NCBI GenBank assembly: GCA_032718475.1
Contig: JAUCBJ010004139.1
Coordinates: forward strand, 1 to 43,944
Source of the DNA: Nemertoderma westbladi
Taxonomy: Eukaryota; Xenacoelomorpha; Nemertodermatida; Nemertodermatidae
Length of the DNA: 43,944 nt
Direction: 5' to 3'
How positions within the stretch are numbered: the stretch's first letter is position 1; each line of letters begins with the position of its first letter. Of the stretch, positions 20,324 through 31,230 are shown one piece after another. Position numbers and translations under genes: made by a program. The notes beneath the pieces were generated by a model. That model made no database searches, was not told the DNA's origin, and worked only from the letters and a program-made list of their open reading frames with translations.

Positions 20324-21956
20324 ATCTGCTATGAGTTTATCAATATTATAATGAGTTTATATATTAGGCTAGCGGGCGTCGCTGCCTACCCCTCTTTTGC
20401 CCCCGGACAGTGCAAGATCCTCAGCGCCGATGTACTGTCGTCGCTGTGCTTTCGCCAACGATGTAGCTACACAACGACAACGATAACCGGCACAAGTCAC
20501 TCCACTGTCCGTCCCAAAGGCTTAGATGTACTTCAGGTTCTTTCTGGAAAGTTAGGGCTACTTTCACAATTGCGACTAGCTACTGTAAACACACTTTAGC
20601 AGTAACATTCACCTATGAACGCACAAATTCAACACAACTGCCACAAACTGTACACATTCGGGCCATTTGTCCGTTAGTCAGTACCTTCCAGAATGTCACT
20701 TTATTTATTATGTATCCTTGGATACTAGCAGTGCGCTATTTATTCCCTATGCTATTCAATGGGGCAAGCTTTCTATTGTTCTTTTAACTCACTTCCAATT
20801 CTAGCGTGGTTGTTGCCATGGTGACATTAAGGAAAGCTAGCGGTAGAATTAGGGTAATTCTCATGCATACAGATCTGGGATGCTATTTAATAGTAATTCT
20901 TTAATGGTCAATATCCCCTTTATACATGATTTTATGAATTTTATCGGCTATTGACTATATATTGGAGATTCTCGCACACAAATACACTTAATAGAGTGAA
21001 TCTCCGCTCCCATGATCTATTAATTAATGGAATTTTGGGAATGTTATAAATTGTATAAAAATGACAATTTATTAAATTCATTGAAATATATGAATTTAAA
21101 TTTATTCCCGTAAATTTTATTATTTAATGTTAAATAGACACAATTTTATTCCAGAACGTGTCTGGGGACTGGGATCCTTGATTCTAGGAATTTTGTCTTT
21201 TTAAGAGTATCGGTAAGTGCTACGATATCTTAATCGACTAGAATTTTAAAGGATCTAAAATTTGACAGATTTTGTAAATATTAATAATTAATATTTAGGA
21301 TGGGCACCAGTTTATTCCAGAACTTGTCTGGGGACGTTAACCACTGATTCTAGAATTTTGTCTTTCAAGTATATCGGTGGGTGCCGCGATATCTTAATCG
21401 ACTAGAATTACAGATGGTCAAAGGGTTTAACAGATTTATTTGCGTTGTACGCTACTGTTAAAGGGACATCACGCTACTATATGTATTATTTAATATACGG
21501 TATGAGAGCAATATCGCACGAAGCAATGTCAGTGAGAAGAGGCAAGTCGTTTCCAAGGTCTACCCAGAGCTTGGTTTAGCCGAGACACGAGGATCTGAAT
21601 TTTGCATTCCTAATACTCTGCTTACCAATAATACTTAAATATAGTAGGAGCTTTATTGTACTTTAACAAGTACGGACATTTCATCTTACTGTAGTTACGT
21701 ATTTGTAATGTAATACGGACAGTAAGGAAGGAGAAAAATAATTATTTCTCGCCGTCGCACTAAATATATAATATATAAGTAATTAAGTAATAAACGCGAA
21801 TATATTGCACTAATCTACTAAATAATCGCTAAAATAACATTCTACTAAATAAAATTAAAGAAAACGATTATAATAAAATTACATAATAATATATACATAA
21901 ATATAAAAGAAATAAAACAAATATAAAATATAGTCATACACCCACTCCAGCCGTTG
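20324..21956. other. Non-coding spacer between integrase and the 3' module
   Basis: AT-rich with no gene recognised. It contains an imperfect direct duplication: TTTATTCCAGAACGTGTCTG at about 21146 and TTTATTCCAGAACTTGTCTG at about 21310, each followed by GATTCTAG, AATTTTGTCTTT and CGATATCTTAATCGACTAGA (copies about 21146-21249 and 21310-21410). The open frame 20351-20599 (plus) is not convincing. No LTR-like match to the region above ORF1 was found, so this is not an internal LTR. Confidence 0.6.
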
Positions 21957-22601
21957 TTAAGTTGGGGAGTCCCTAGATGTTTGTTGGATTAGGGAGGTGG
22001 TCGTGGGAAGAGTATCTTGCCTCCCATAGTTTCCGGAGAGTTCTCTGTCTCTTTCCAGTAAACATAAGCGACCAACTGGGCGATTAAGCTGCTGTGTCTC
22101 GAAGACAATTCCCGGTTTCTTGAAGTTACGTCGCATGACGACGAGTTCTACCGATCGCACCAAACCGTCATCCGAGATGTGAGTCTCGATGATACGACCT
22201 GTCTGCAACCGCTTACGTGGAAGATCTACATCCACAATAAGAACCATGTCTCCAGCGCTGACGTTTTCTTGCTGCGCAAACCACTTAGTTCGAAGTTGTA
22301 GCGTGGGCAGATAATGTTTTTCGAAATGGTCAGCGAAACGACGGGATAACAACTGCATGAGTTGCCAAGTTTGCCGGCAGTATTTGTCTCCGTCTGTGAT
22401 TTCCGATTGTGGGAGCATGGCTACAGGTTTCTTCAGTAGGAAGTGCGTGGGTGTTAGCGCTTCCAGGGAATCGGGACTCGATGAGACTGGCATAAGCGGT
22501 CTCTCGTTGAGATAGGCGGCAATTTCCTCCATTAACGTCCGCAAAAGTTCGTCGGTGAGATACGCGTGGCAAGGCACTATAAAGTGAAATGCGGTCTTCA
22601 C
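21957..22601 (-). pseudogene. BEL/Pao pol: integrase end and C-terminal domain (out of frame with the rest)
   Basis: 214 residues carrying the end of the integrase core (LNERPLMPVSSSPDSLEALT, PTHFLLKK) and the C-terminal DUF5641-like domain (RRFADHFEKHYLPTLQLRTK, AGDMVLIVDVDLPRKRLQTG, RIIE). In BEL/Pao elements this is continuous with the catalytic core. Here it lies in another frame than the ORF 22330-24675, the switch being needed around 22650-22690, so a small indel splits the integrase. Integrase inserts the cDNA into the genome. Confidence 0.88.
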
Positions 22602-24675
22602 ACTTCTTATTAATCTCTCCCAACTTCCTCCCCACCAAGGGGCGTCGGCGGCGTTTGAAGGTCCAGCTAGACGCTGTTACTCGTAGCTGATCGTCCACCT
22701 GTCTTTGGTTCCAATCTTTGACGTAAGCTTTGATTTCATTGTTGGCACCAATGAAGTTTGTTCCTTTATCAGATCTCATCGTGTTACTAGTGCCAAAGCG
22801 AGCGATCTGTCGTCGTAAGCTTAATAGAAAGCTGTTGGTAGATAAATCGTTCACCATGTCGAGATGGATAGCTCTACAAGTCATACAAACAAAGATGACA
22901 CACCATCTCTTGACTATAGTCCTAGCACGATATACTTCAATAGGGCCACATAAATCTACACCGGTATTAGTAAAGGGTGGTTCATAGAAGCTTACTCGTT
23001 CCCTAGGTAATTCTGCCTCTCGCTGTGTTAAAGGCCTACTGAATGCTTTCCTACAGGGTATGCAGTTCCTAAGAACTTGGTTCAGAGCTCTACGGGGTTT
23101 ATAAAAATAATAGCGAGTTCGAATTTCGCTAAGAACTCGTTCTCTACCAGCATGATAAAGTTTGCTGTGAACGTCTACAATCATCTTGACTTGTATTGCA
23201 AGATTTCTAATGAGTATGGGAAACTTAGTGTCAAAGGATAATGGAGCATTCGTTAATCTTCCTCCAACACGTATCAACCCATCTATCATTGTGCTAGAGA
23301 AACGATCCCTTAAGCGCATCTGCGGATTTCTCAACAACAGGAAATACTTATCGGAATCCTCATAGCATTGCAGGAGTCTCAGCATCTGCTTGTTGGTTTC
23401 TTCATGCTCCTGATAACTGATCTTCTCCTTCAGAAACCTGTCAGATATCTTATATTTGGGAAGATCTTTAACAACATGGACCTGCACCGATGTTATTGGA
23501 GCGGTATCACCTTTGGTCTTCATCCCGGAGTAGTGATGGTGAAAACATCTCTTTAAATATGTAACGGCCTTACAGAGCCGATTCCAGGAACTGTAGTGAT
23601 GTATCGCTCTCTGCAGAAGAGGTGAGAGTCCTTGCGAGACGTCTGGTATTCCAGATTTCCAATCCTTCTCACGGATTTCCACAACAAGTTTATTTGTGGC
23701 TGTGGGTTTCTGATCCAAAGCGTCGTCTCCGGAAGTATGTAGTACAGACAGATCTACCATGGGTTTGAATAACTTCGATTTACTCGCCCGAGTTTTAGGT
23801 TTGACTTTCTCCGCTCCCTTGGCCTGTCTAATCTCTGTGGTAGTAAGATGAGGAGGCCATTCTTCTTCTTCTTTGTAGAGGAAGTCGGGTCCACCTAACC
23901 AGTCTGGAGTATCTACCAGTTCTTGTGGAGTTGCTCCCCTGGAAGCGATGTCTGCTGGGTTAATCGTTCCGGGGCAATGTCTCCATTGATCCATCGTTGT
24001 GCGACTGAGTATAATGGCTACTCTGTTGGTAACGAAGACGCTGAACTGACAGACTTCATTGGTTATATACTCCAACACGAGTAAAGCGTCGGTCCAATAG
24101 ACAGTTTTCTCCAGTGGATAGTCGATCTGTTCTGTTACATTCCGGCCGATGGCTGTAGCGTATAGAGCCGCTTTTAACTCCACTCGAGGAACTTTCAACT
24201 TGTTGTTTATCAATGCCTTAGAGGTAACCAAGGCGACTTTGATTCCGTCCGGAGTTTCCACCCTTAGGTAGGCTACTATACCTATTCCCATATCGCTGGC
24301 GTCTCCAAACACATGGAGTTGATAGGAATACGTAGGGAGAACATGACCAAAATATGAACGGGAAATTATAAAGTTCTCGATGGCTGGTAGAGAATCTTCC
24401 AATTTCATCCACTTCTTTAATAATTCTCCCTTAAGTGGATCGTCCCATGAGTGGTTTTCAAGCCACATTTGTTGTACTAAACTCCGAGCAATCAATAAAA
24501 CTGGGCTAATAAATCCCAATGGATCGAAATAAGTGCTCAGGATACTTAAACAAATCCGTTTAGTCCGAACTGGATTATCTCGCTGTTTTAGTTGGAAAAA
24601 CAGGATATCTCTTTCGGTGTCCCATTTCAAACCAAGGGTCTTAGTTTCTGGGAGATCATCTTTTATTAGATCCAA
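22330..24675 (-). pseudogene. BEL/Pao pol: end of RT, RNase H, integrase zinc finger and core (frameshifted at both ends)
   Basis: 781 codons. In order: end of the RT/A17 region (LGLKWDTERDILFF, PLGFISPVLLIARSLVQQMW); RNase H with LHVFGDASDMGIGIVAYL, PRVELKAALYATAIGRN, YWTDALLVLEYITN and NPADIASRGATPQEL; integrase H2C2 zinc-binding part (LYHAGRERVLSEIRTRYYFY, CIPCRKAF); and the core with GVDLCGPIEV and MRSDKGTNFIGA. The last about 115 codons are out of frame relative to known integrases. The start is set by a frameshift from the preceding RT ORF, so the listed Met is not a true start. It acts in reverse transcription and integration of the element. Confidence 0.9.
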
Positions 24676-24773
24676 GTCTTTCGCTCCTCGATCTTCTACC
24701 GGGATCGACTCCAGAAACTCACGGGAGTTGCTGGTGAATTTAGTTAATCGAAATCCATCTCTTTTTAAGCACT

Positions 24774-26399
24774 CTACCGTTCCTTTAGCGACATCGATGG
24801 CTTCTTCGACTGATGGAGGGACTTTAGATTGTCGTCCATGTATATATCCCGCTTGATGTTGTCAATCACCTCTTTAGAGAAGGCGTCTCGGTTGTCATCC
24901 GCAGTGGTGCGCACCACTGAACAGGCGTTTGAAGGGCTTGAGATTATCCCAAAAGCCTGGATGGTCATCCAGTACTCCACCGGTTTCTGGTTGAGGTCTC
25001 CTTCAGGCCACCACAGAAATCGTAGGCTGTCTCGATCCCTATCCAGCGCCTTGACTTGTAAGAACATGCCTTCTATATCTGAGGCGAAAGCAATTGAAAA
25101 TTGTCTTAATCTTAAGAGTATTCCCAACATGGATTGAAGTAAGTTGGGTCCGGGTAACAATTCAGAATTAAGGGATTGGCCCATATAGAGGGCGGAGCCG
25201 TCAAACACCACTCGTACCTCATGGGGTTTACCGGGTTTGGGAACATAATGGTGAGTTAAATAATACGTTCTCTCAGTTATAGGTGTTTCTTCCAGTACTA
25301 GCTCCGCATATCCCTTGCTAATGAATTTCTTCAACTGCGTTTGATACATTTCTTTAGCTGAAGAATTTGCCGTAAGGCGTCGATGTAGTTGAGCAATTCT
25401 TTTCTCCGCCAAGGGTCTGTTGTTTACGAACTTTGGTTCTCGCTTTCGGAAAGGTAGACCGATCTCATATCTACCTTGATCTTTAAGAAAACGTGTAGTT
25501 GTCTCTTGGATCTGCTTGGCTCTTTCTTCCTCTACCGATAGAGCCTTATCGTAGGAATTGGGCTCTACAGCCTCTTGAGTAAAGAATCGTACGGTGTGTT
25601 CATCCCGAGTCTTGGCATTATAACGTTCAATGACGTCATTAAGTTCGTCGTTATAGTCGTCTCGCTCTGATGGAAGAAGGAGCTGACATAAGTTCACTTG
25701 GTTTTGCCAAGTCTCGTTTTCCTTAAGGAGATCAATGGTATTCTCCTCGTCGAAAAGTTGGTGGACATCGTCATTATCTGAGGAGTATGGTGTTCCCTCA
25801 GTTGGATCGTCTAACTCACTGCCCTCGACTTCCCATTCTCTTACTTGACATACCTGGTCTTTCGGTACTCTTTCCATGAGAGTTCTACGGGAAGGGCCCG
25901 TAAAGTACCAACCCACTCTAGTTCTTCCCGCATAAGCTTGTAGTGGTTGCGGTTGAGCGGGCCGTTTCTCCAATGTCTCGAGCGCTTCATGCGCGTTTTG
26001 ACCGATGAGTATTTGCACTCCAGGGTAATCGGTGTTGAATCTAGGTATTTCCAGCTGCTGGGTGAAATCGTCCTCATCCCAGTTATAAGGTTCCACTTGG
26101 GTGGTAGCGAAGTTCTTTATCGCCACCATTTTTACTGACCTTATACTATGTTCTCCTAGTTCATCCTGGGGGGTGGACAACGCACCTAAATAATAATCCG
26201 CTATTACTGTAGATTTCCAAACCTGCATAATTCCTGACATGTTTAGCTTAGTTCGGAACTTGGGTTGTCCAGCAAAGATGTCTTCGGCCAGTTCTTTGTC
26301 GATGAATGTTCCTGTACTACCGGAGTCAAGGAGGGCATTCACTACATAACTCCTTTTAGGTCCGTGGACCCTTACCTGTACTACAGGAAATTCTCGGAT
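24774..26399 (-). pseudogene. BEL/Pao pol: aspartic protease and reverse transcriptase (3' end frameshifted)
   Basis: The frame opens directly after the gag UGA (26400-26402) in the same phase. Protease: NALLDSGSTGTFIDKELAED with the DSG active site, and ILIGQNAHEAL. RT: VRVVFDGSA, LNSELLPGPNLLQSMLGILL, FASDIEGMFLQVKALDRDRD (first catalytic Asp), FGIISSPSNACSVV and YMDDNLKSL (catalytic YMDD) close to the end. The family is BEL/Pao by the A17-type protease and these RT blocks. Right after the YMDD the reading frame leaves the family pattern and stops; the continuation is in the next frame, placing an indel near 24800-24830. Gag and pol share one frame with only a UGA between them. Confidence 0.9.
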
Positions 26400-26402
26400 T
26401 CA
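26400..26402 (-). promoter_or_regulatory. In-frame UGA between gag and pol (candidate readthrough site)
   Basis: The gag frame ends AAT GTA TGA ATC CGA and stays open for the protease and RT. A single in-frame stop between gag and pol is a known way to make a Gag-Pol fusion by readthrough. It could equally be a nonsense mutation, since pol has other lesions. Confidence 0.5.
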
Positions 26403-27965
26403 TACATTGGAAGGTGGCGCTTTCCAAGATGGTTGTCGCTCAGAAGTAGTTAGGGTGAGGTCGCTGTCTGTGTCTTTTTCATACGTAAGTGCTCGATACA
26501 CTGCGGTATTTATCATGTAACAGGATTCATCTTCGTCTGAGAATTCATCCGTATAGAATCCTTCCATCTCAGAACTTTGGTCAGTGTCGTTCACATCACT
26601 GAATTGGACATGTAGTTCGGAATCACTTACCTGACTCGGGCTGTTTCGTTCGAATTCAGTGTGCAACAAGATATGATGTTTCGCACTGCACTTAGCACAC
26701 CTTGTGTCAGAGTAACAGGTTCGCCATTGGTGTCCTTGTCTGAGGCAATTATAACACAACCGCTTATCCCACATGACTTCCCGTCTCTCCGTTAATGATT
26801 TCTTCAGGAATTCATCACACATATTCAAACGGTGTGTCCAGTCACATAGCGCACATTTCGGCTTGATGTTACTTACCTTATTTTGAATAACATTGTGCAC
26901 ACTCGTTCTTTCTTCGGGCTTTCTCACCTGAATTCTCTTGGGAGACGTAGGAGTTTTTCTTACCTGTTCTCTCCTGTCATTGGTTCGAGACTTGTATTTA
27001 CTTACCTGTTCTTTAGGCATTTTATTGACATAATAAGATCTTTCAGTGTCTTTCCCGCTATCCTCTCCTTGAGAAGTCTGGCTTTCGCCGTCGTCTGTAT
27101 AACACACTGGTGTTACCTTTCTCCTAGAAACGGGTTTCTCACTTACCTTGTTTTCCGGTGTCTTCTCTCTGGACTGTTTTAGGAGCTGTAATTTCACTTC
27201 TCCATCTAAGAATGACATGAGATCAGCCATGGTAGGGTCTCGTCGTTGTTGTTCCATCATATATAACACTTTCTTATCCCAGCGTGTACCTACTCCACCC
27301 TTCGGTAAAGTAGAAGCCACGGCTCCAATAACCATAGAACTCTGATATTCATGAGACTTACCTAACCAATCTAATTGTCTACAGATCTCTTGAATCTCAT
27401 CGGAAAACTCTATTATCCCGCTGCTAATGAACTTTCGGGGCGCTACTAATTTTGCATACAAATATTTAGCTATGTTATTCCTATTACCATACCTGATGTT
27501 TAGTGTATCCCAAACTTGTCTTAATCCGTCTGGATGTCCAATAAACTTTAACGCCATTAACTTGGGAGATCCTTCCAAGCACTCGATGAGGAATCTAAGT
27601 TTCTCTCCATTAGATAGTACAGAGTTCTGTATGTTATCTTTATAATATTCATTAAAAGGTAACCATTTCATCTCATCTCCATTGAACTTGACTATCTCTC
27701 CCACCTTTACCGCTTGATGGGCTTCGGTTCTAGCCATTTGACGCGTAAAACTTTCTTGGGCCATCGTGTTATTTAATATCGAGTTATCTGTATATAAATT
27801 TCTCGGATTATGATCAGGTCTATAGGGAATATCATTATCAACAGGTCTATAATTACCCTTAATAGGGTTCACTATAGGAGTTTCTACTTCGCTAGCAGTA
27901 TAGATGCGTGTAGGCTCCCTGTATGGAATCCATCCAAAAAGTGCGCCGGATAGCGCGCCGACCAA
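26400..27965 (-). CDS. BEL/Pao gag: DUF1759-like capsid region and three zinc knuckles
   Basis: 522 open codons; the first ATG is at 27764 (MAQESFTRQMARTEAHQ), and the sequence above about 27933 belongs to an insertion, so 27764 is the better start. Residues after it read KWLPFNEYYKDNIQNSVLSN, KLRFLIECLEGSPKLMALKF and VWDTLNIRYGNRNNIAKYLY, which is the DUF1759 gag pattern of BEL/Pao. Then come CALCDWTHRLNMC, the canonical CYNCLRQGHQWRTC and CAKCSAKHHILLH, which bind the element RNA in the particle. It ends at UGA; pol follows in the same frame. A Thr/Ser-rich acidic tail (DVNDTDQSSEMEGFYTDEF) precedes the stop. Confidence 0.9.
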   Translation of the reverse strand: MVGALSGALFGWIPYREPTRIYTASEVETPIVNPIKGNYRPVDNDIPYRPDHNPRNLYTDNSILNNTMAQESFTRQMARTEAHQAVKVGEIVKFNGDEMKWLPFNEYYKDNIQNSVLSNGEKLRFLIECLEGSPKLMALKFIGHPDGLRQVWDTLNIRYGNRNNIAKYLYAKLVAPRKFISSGIIEFSDEIQEICRQLDWLGKSHEYQSSMVIGAVASTLPKGGVGTRWDKKVLYMMEQQRRDPTMADLMSFLDGEVKLQLLKQSREKTPENKVSEKPVSRRKVTPVCYTDDGESQTSQGEDSGKDTERSYYVNKMPKEQVSKYKSRTNDRREQVRKTPTSPKRIQVRKPEERTSVHNVIQNKVSNIKPKCALCDWTHRLNMCDEFLKKSLTERREVMWDKRLCYNCLRQGHQWRTCYSDTRCAKCSAKHHILLHTEFERNSPSQVSDSELHVQFSDVNDTDQSSEMEGFYTDEFSDEDESCYMINTAVYRALTYEKDTDSDLTLTTSERQPSWKAPPSNV

Positions 27966-28586
27966 TTTTTATGCGCGCCGCGCGCCGATGCCATTTCGAA
28001 GAAAAACCCTGCACCAACTAAATTTTTAAGCACGCCAATGCAATTTCGAAGAAACCCCGCGCCAACTAAATTTTTAAGCGCGCCACACATTGAAACAATT
28101 TTGAAGAGCGCCACGCCAATGCAAATTCAATTTTGAGGGAGTGTAACCAATCTGTCAATGTCAGTCAGTCAGTACTGCTGTACCAGTCCCTGCTGCCCTA
28201 TACAACAGTTGCCTAACCAATGGTTAGGCAACTGTTGTATACTTTCTTTTTCTGTTGTATGGTTCAGTGGTTAGTAACCACTGAACCATATAACAGAAAA
28301 AGAAAGGCGAGCGAAGCGAGCCGAAATTTTTAAACAGCTAATGCAATTTTTAAGGCACTTCCATTCCATAGCCTAACTGCCTAATTGTTAAACCTGTAAA
28401 CTAACAAATCGGCGCCGGTTTTTATTTTTGGGAGCGCCACGCGCCAAAGCCGGCGCGCTTTACGATTTCAGGATTTTCGAGCGCGCCACGCGCCAAAGTC
28501 GGCGCGCTTTACGATTTTCGAGCGCGCCACGCGCCACATTGGCGCGCTTTTATTGCAAAGTGCGCCAGATTAATCCGGCGCCAAGT
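27933..28586. mobile_element. 654-bp insertion in the retroelement, between 12-bp near-identical direct repeats
   Basis: GTATGGAATCCA (27921-27932) and GTATGGATTCCA (28587-28598) flank sequence unlike its surroundings. The inserted DNA has repeated GCGCGCC and CGCGCCAAAGTCGGCGCGCT blocks near its right side, AAAGTGCGCC near both ends in direct orientation, and two adjoining palindromes in the middle. The left side also repeats AATTTTTA.GCGCGCC and CATTTCGAAGAA. There are no terminal inverted repeats. The about 12-bp duplication is more like a target-primed (LINE/SINE) event, but I cannot assign a class. It interrupts the ORF1/gag junction of the host element. Confidence 0.75.
28199..28306. 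repeat. Two abutting near-perfect palindromes
   Basis: Palindrome 1 (28199-28241) has 21-nt arms around one central base, perfect; its left arm starts TATACAACAGTTGCC. Palindrome 2 (28242-28306) has 32-nt arms around one central base with one mismatch; its left arm starts CTTTCTTTTTCTGTTG. Each would extrude as a hairpin with almost no loop. They touch end to end and are followed by GCGAGCGAAGCGAGC. Confidence 0.92.
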
Positions 28587-30718
28587 GTATGGATTCCAGT
28601 CTGGGTAGGCTCCACACCTTGCGCATGAGATACTTCAGACCTAACAGGTTGACACATTGTTACAGGGGGTGGTGGTATACCTCTTTGCGTATTTACTAAT
28701 TTATCGCGTTCTAATGCGATACTTTGTTGCACTTCTTGCAACTCTAACCTACTTTCCCTTACTGTGCCCTTGAATTGCTGAACAGTCTCCTGCATTTGCC
28801 CGAGCAGGAGATCCATCCCCCGTCGTCTCTCATCTACCCACTCGACCGCCGAAGCGGGAGCCGCCAACGTTGTAGCGGGCCGACGAGGGACAACGGGCGA
28901 CAAATCATTAATATTTCGCTCGGAGTCTAGAACATGAACCGTCTCCTGGGCTGTTCTGCTGGGCACAGGTAGCTTAGTGCTATGCAAAGGGAATCTAGAG
29001 GTAGGTTCTGGGAGTACAGGTGTCTCTATCACCGAAGTGGTGGCTTCGAGAACAGGCCTAATTATTTCAGGCTCATCTACTATAGTAGGGAGTCTGTCTA
29101 TTTTAATAATTTGGTCTAGGGGTTCTGTACTACCTAAGTCTGTGTTAGCTAGTTGTTTTCGAACAGTTGGGGGCAAATCAGGCAATTTCTGACGTTGGGA
29201 CATTCTTCGACGTCTGCTGAGACGAGATCGATTTCCTCGGCCTTCAGGAACTGTTGTATTGCCCTCATCTGATGATGTAAAACCCTGTCTCTTGGGAGTA
29301 GATCGACTCATCATCTGCATATTACTAGCTGTTAACTGTTTATTGAAGTTGTCTTGCCTCTCTTGAAGATTTTCCAACTCTAGTTGGGTTGTCTCTTCAG
29401 ATGCCCTCTGTTCTGCTTCTGCCACTGCTAGCTTTCTTTCCGCTTCGGCTGCCTTTCTTTCCGCTTCCGCCGCTGCTAGCTTTCTTTCCGCTTCGGCCGC
29501 CTTTCTTTCCGCTTCTGCCGCTGCCACTGCCGCTGCTGCTGTCTTTCTATCATCAATACGTTTTTTCTTTACTTGTTTTTCTTGAACCTTAGCGATGCGG
29601 ATGCTTTCGTTGAATTTAGCTTGATTCGCAGCTAACCTATCCACATCGATTGCGTCCAACACAAGCTTGGCTCCTTCACTATTAGGGCTAAGTCCCTCTA
29701 GCCTTCTCCTCAACTCTTCATCTCCTACAAAATGTTGATAGTCCGACAGATAGATGTCAATAGCATCCCTCTTATGCGGTTTCTCTGCTGTCGCTTCACT
29801 TTCCACTTGGGAAAATGTAGCGTCTGTTGATTCTCCATGGGTTGAGCGCTCATCCAGCTGCGCTTTCCACTGAGCCGTTCCTTGAACCTGGAGACTCACC
29901 CGTTGAAACCAAGTCTTTACGGCAACTTGCAACGACGTGTCTTGTCTTCTTTTAGAAGCCTCCTCAAAGGCCGATAAGATTAGCCTGATTCGTAGAATTC
30001 TTTCTCTAACTTGATAAAGCAGATGTCCCTGCTCTTGAGGTCCTTGGGGTTGTTGAAACAGTTGTTCTTTTAGTCGCTCCATAGAGCTGAAGAATCCCTG
30101 TACGTATCCTGCTGCTGACCTCTTCCATACAGCTGGATCGATGGTTTCTTTTGTTACTCCCATCCTGTGTATGTCTTCCCAGGTAGCTTCCGATAACTCA
30201 AATGGGAGTCCGGGTCCGGGGAAGTTCCATTGCGACTCGACAATAGACTTCAGTTCTTCCCTTGTGTATCCCGCATAACTATCCTTGGTCGATCGCTTAC
30301 TTCTCGCCCAATCAATCAGGTGTTCTTCCACCGCGATCAATACTCTAGTGAGTACAGCTGCAGGAAGGATGAGAAGGGGATCCGAATAAACCGCATCCGT
30401 CATCTTTGCTCCGCGCTCGGGTGTCAGCTCTACAGTATCCTCACTACTGGAGCTGTCGGGCCGTTGACAAATAAGTTATTGGCTCGCGGGTTGTTGCTGT
30501 TCCGCTGCTTCTTGGTCCGGCTTGACCTGAGCTCGAGTGCCTATGATAGACCTACGATGTTGGACTAGCCTAGGGTCTGATATTACTACGGGAGGGATGA
30601 TCTTTCTTACAGTAGGAGGTGAGTTGAACTTCGGTCCTACACGTTCCACACTCCTGTCTGGGTCACATATGGTTGTATCTAAGAGACTGTCTGACAGGTT
30701 TTGCTTTGTGTCAGACAT
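28550..30718 (-). pseudogene. Element ORF1: long coiled-coil protein before gag (one in-frame stop, end replaced by insertion)
   Basis: The frame runs from ATG 30718 with one TAA at 30476-30478; a further ATG lies at 30403 (617 residues from there). It starts MSDTKQNLSDSLLDTTI; the middle has a helical region (EDIHRMGVTKETIDPAVW, SSMERLKEQLF), then an Ala/Glu/Lys/Arg coiled coil of four 11-15-residue repeats AEAERKAAEAERKL (about residues 286-325 of the shorter form), a Ser/Arg patch (RSRLSRRRRMSQRQK) and a second helix (LQEVQQSIALERDKLV). The last residues come from the 654-bp insertion. Without it the frame would stop at 27884 and overlap the gag frame. It probably serves as the N-terminal gag part or an assembly scaffold; I do not recognise a named domain. 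Confidence 0.7.
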
Positions 30719-30829
30719 GTTGGTTTGTACAGTTGAATGCCTACTGCTATATTACAGTTTAAGCAAGTCTAGTAATTCAGTATCACCGTTAGCCTAGTAA
30801 TTAATTACCGATACTGCTACTCAGTGTAG

Positions 30830-31230
30830 CGTAATATATATATAATATATTAGAATACCGGTAAGCTTATAGTATATATATAAGTATTGTCACAGACTAG
30901 ATTTGTCACAGAATACCGGTATGTAATTTCAGCACAAGTATATATAAATATATAATAGGCCTATCGTGAATACCGGTATACAGCTTACACCTATAGTATA
31001 TATAAGTATAATTATTAACTAGAATTAATTACAGAATACCGGTATAATTTCAGCCTAAATTTGTAAATATATAATAGGCCTATCGTGAATACCGGTATAC
31101 AGCTTACACTTATAATGTATATATATAAGTATGATTACAGACTAGAATTAATTACAGAATACCGGTATAATTTCAGCCTAAAATTTATCGAAATAAATAT
31201 AATAAGCCTATGGTAAATACCGGTATGTCA
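30830..31230. repeat. About 125-bp tandem repeat rich in GAATACCGGTAT, 3 copies plus partials
   Basis: Units contain GAATACCGGTATAATTTCAG, ATATAATAGGCCTATCGTGA, ATACCGGTATACAGCTTACA and TATATATAAGTAT. Copies are near 30860-30980, 31030-31095 and 31150-31225. The palindromic words ACCGGT and AGGCCT recur at fixed spacing. Confidence 0.85.
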
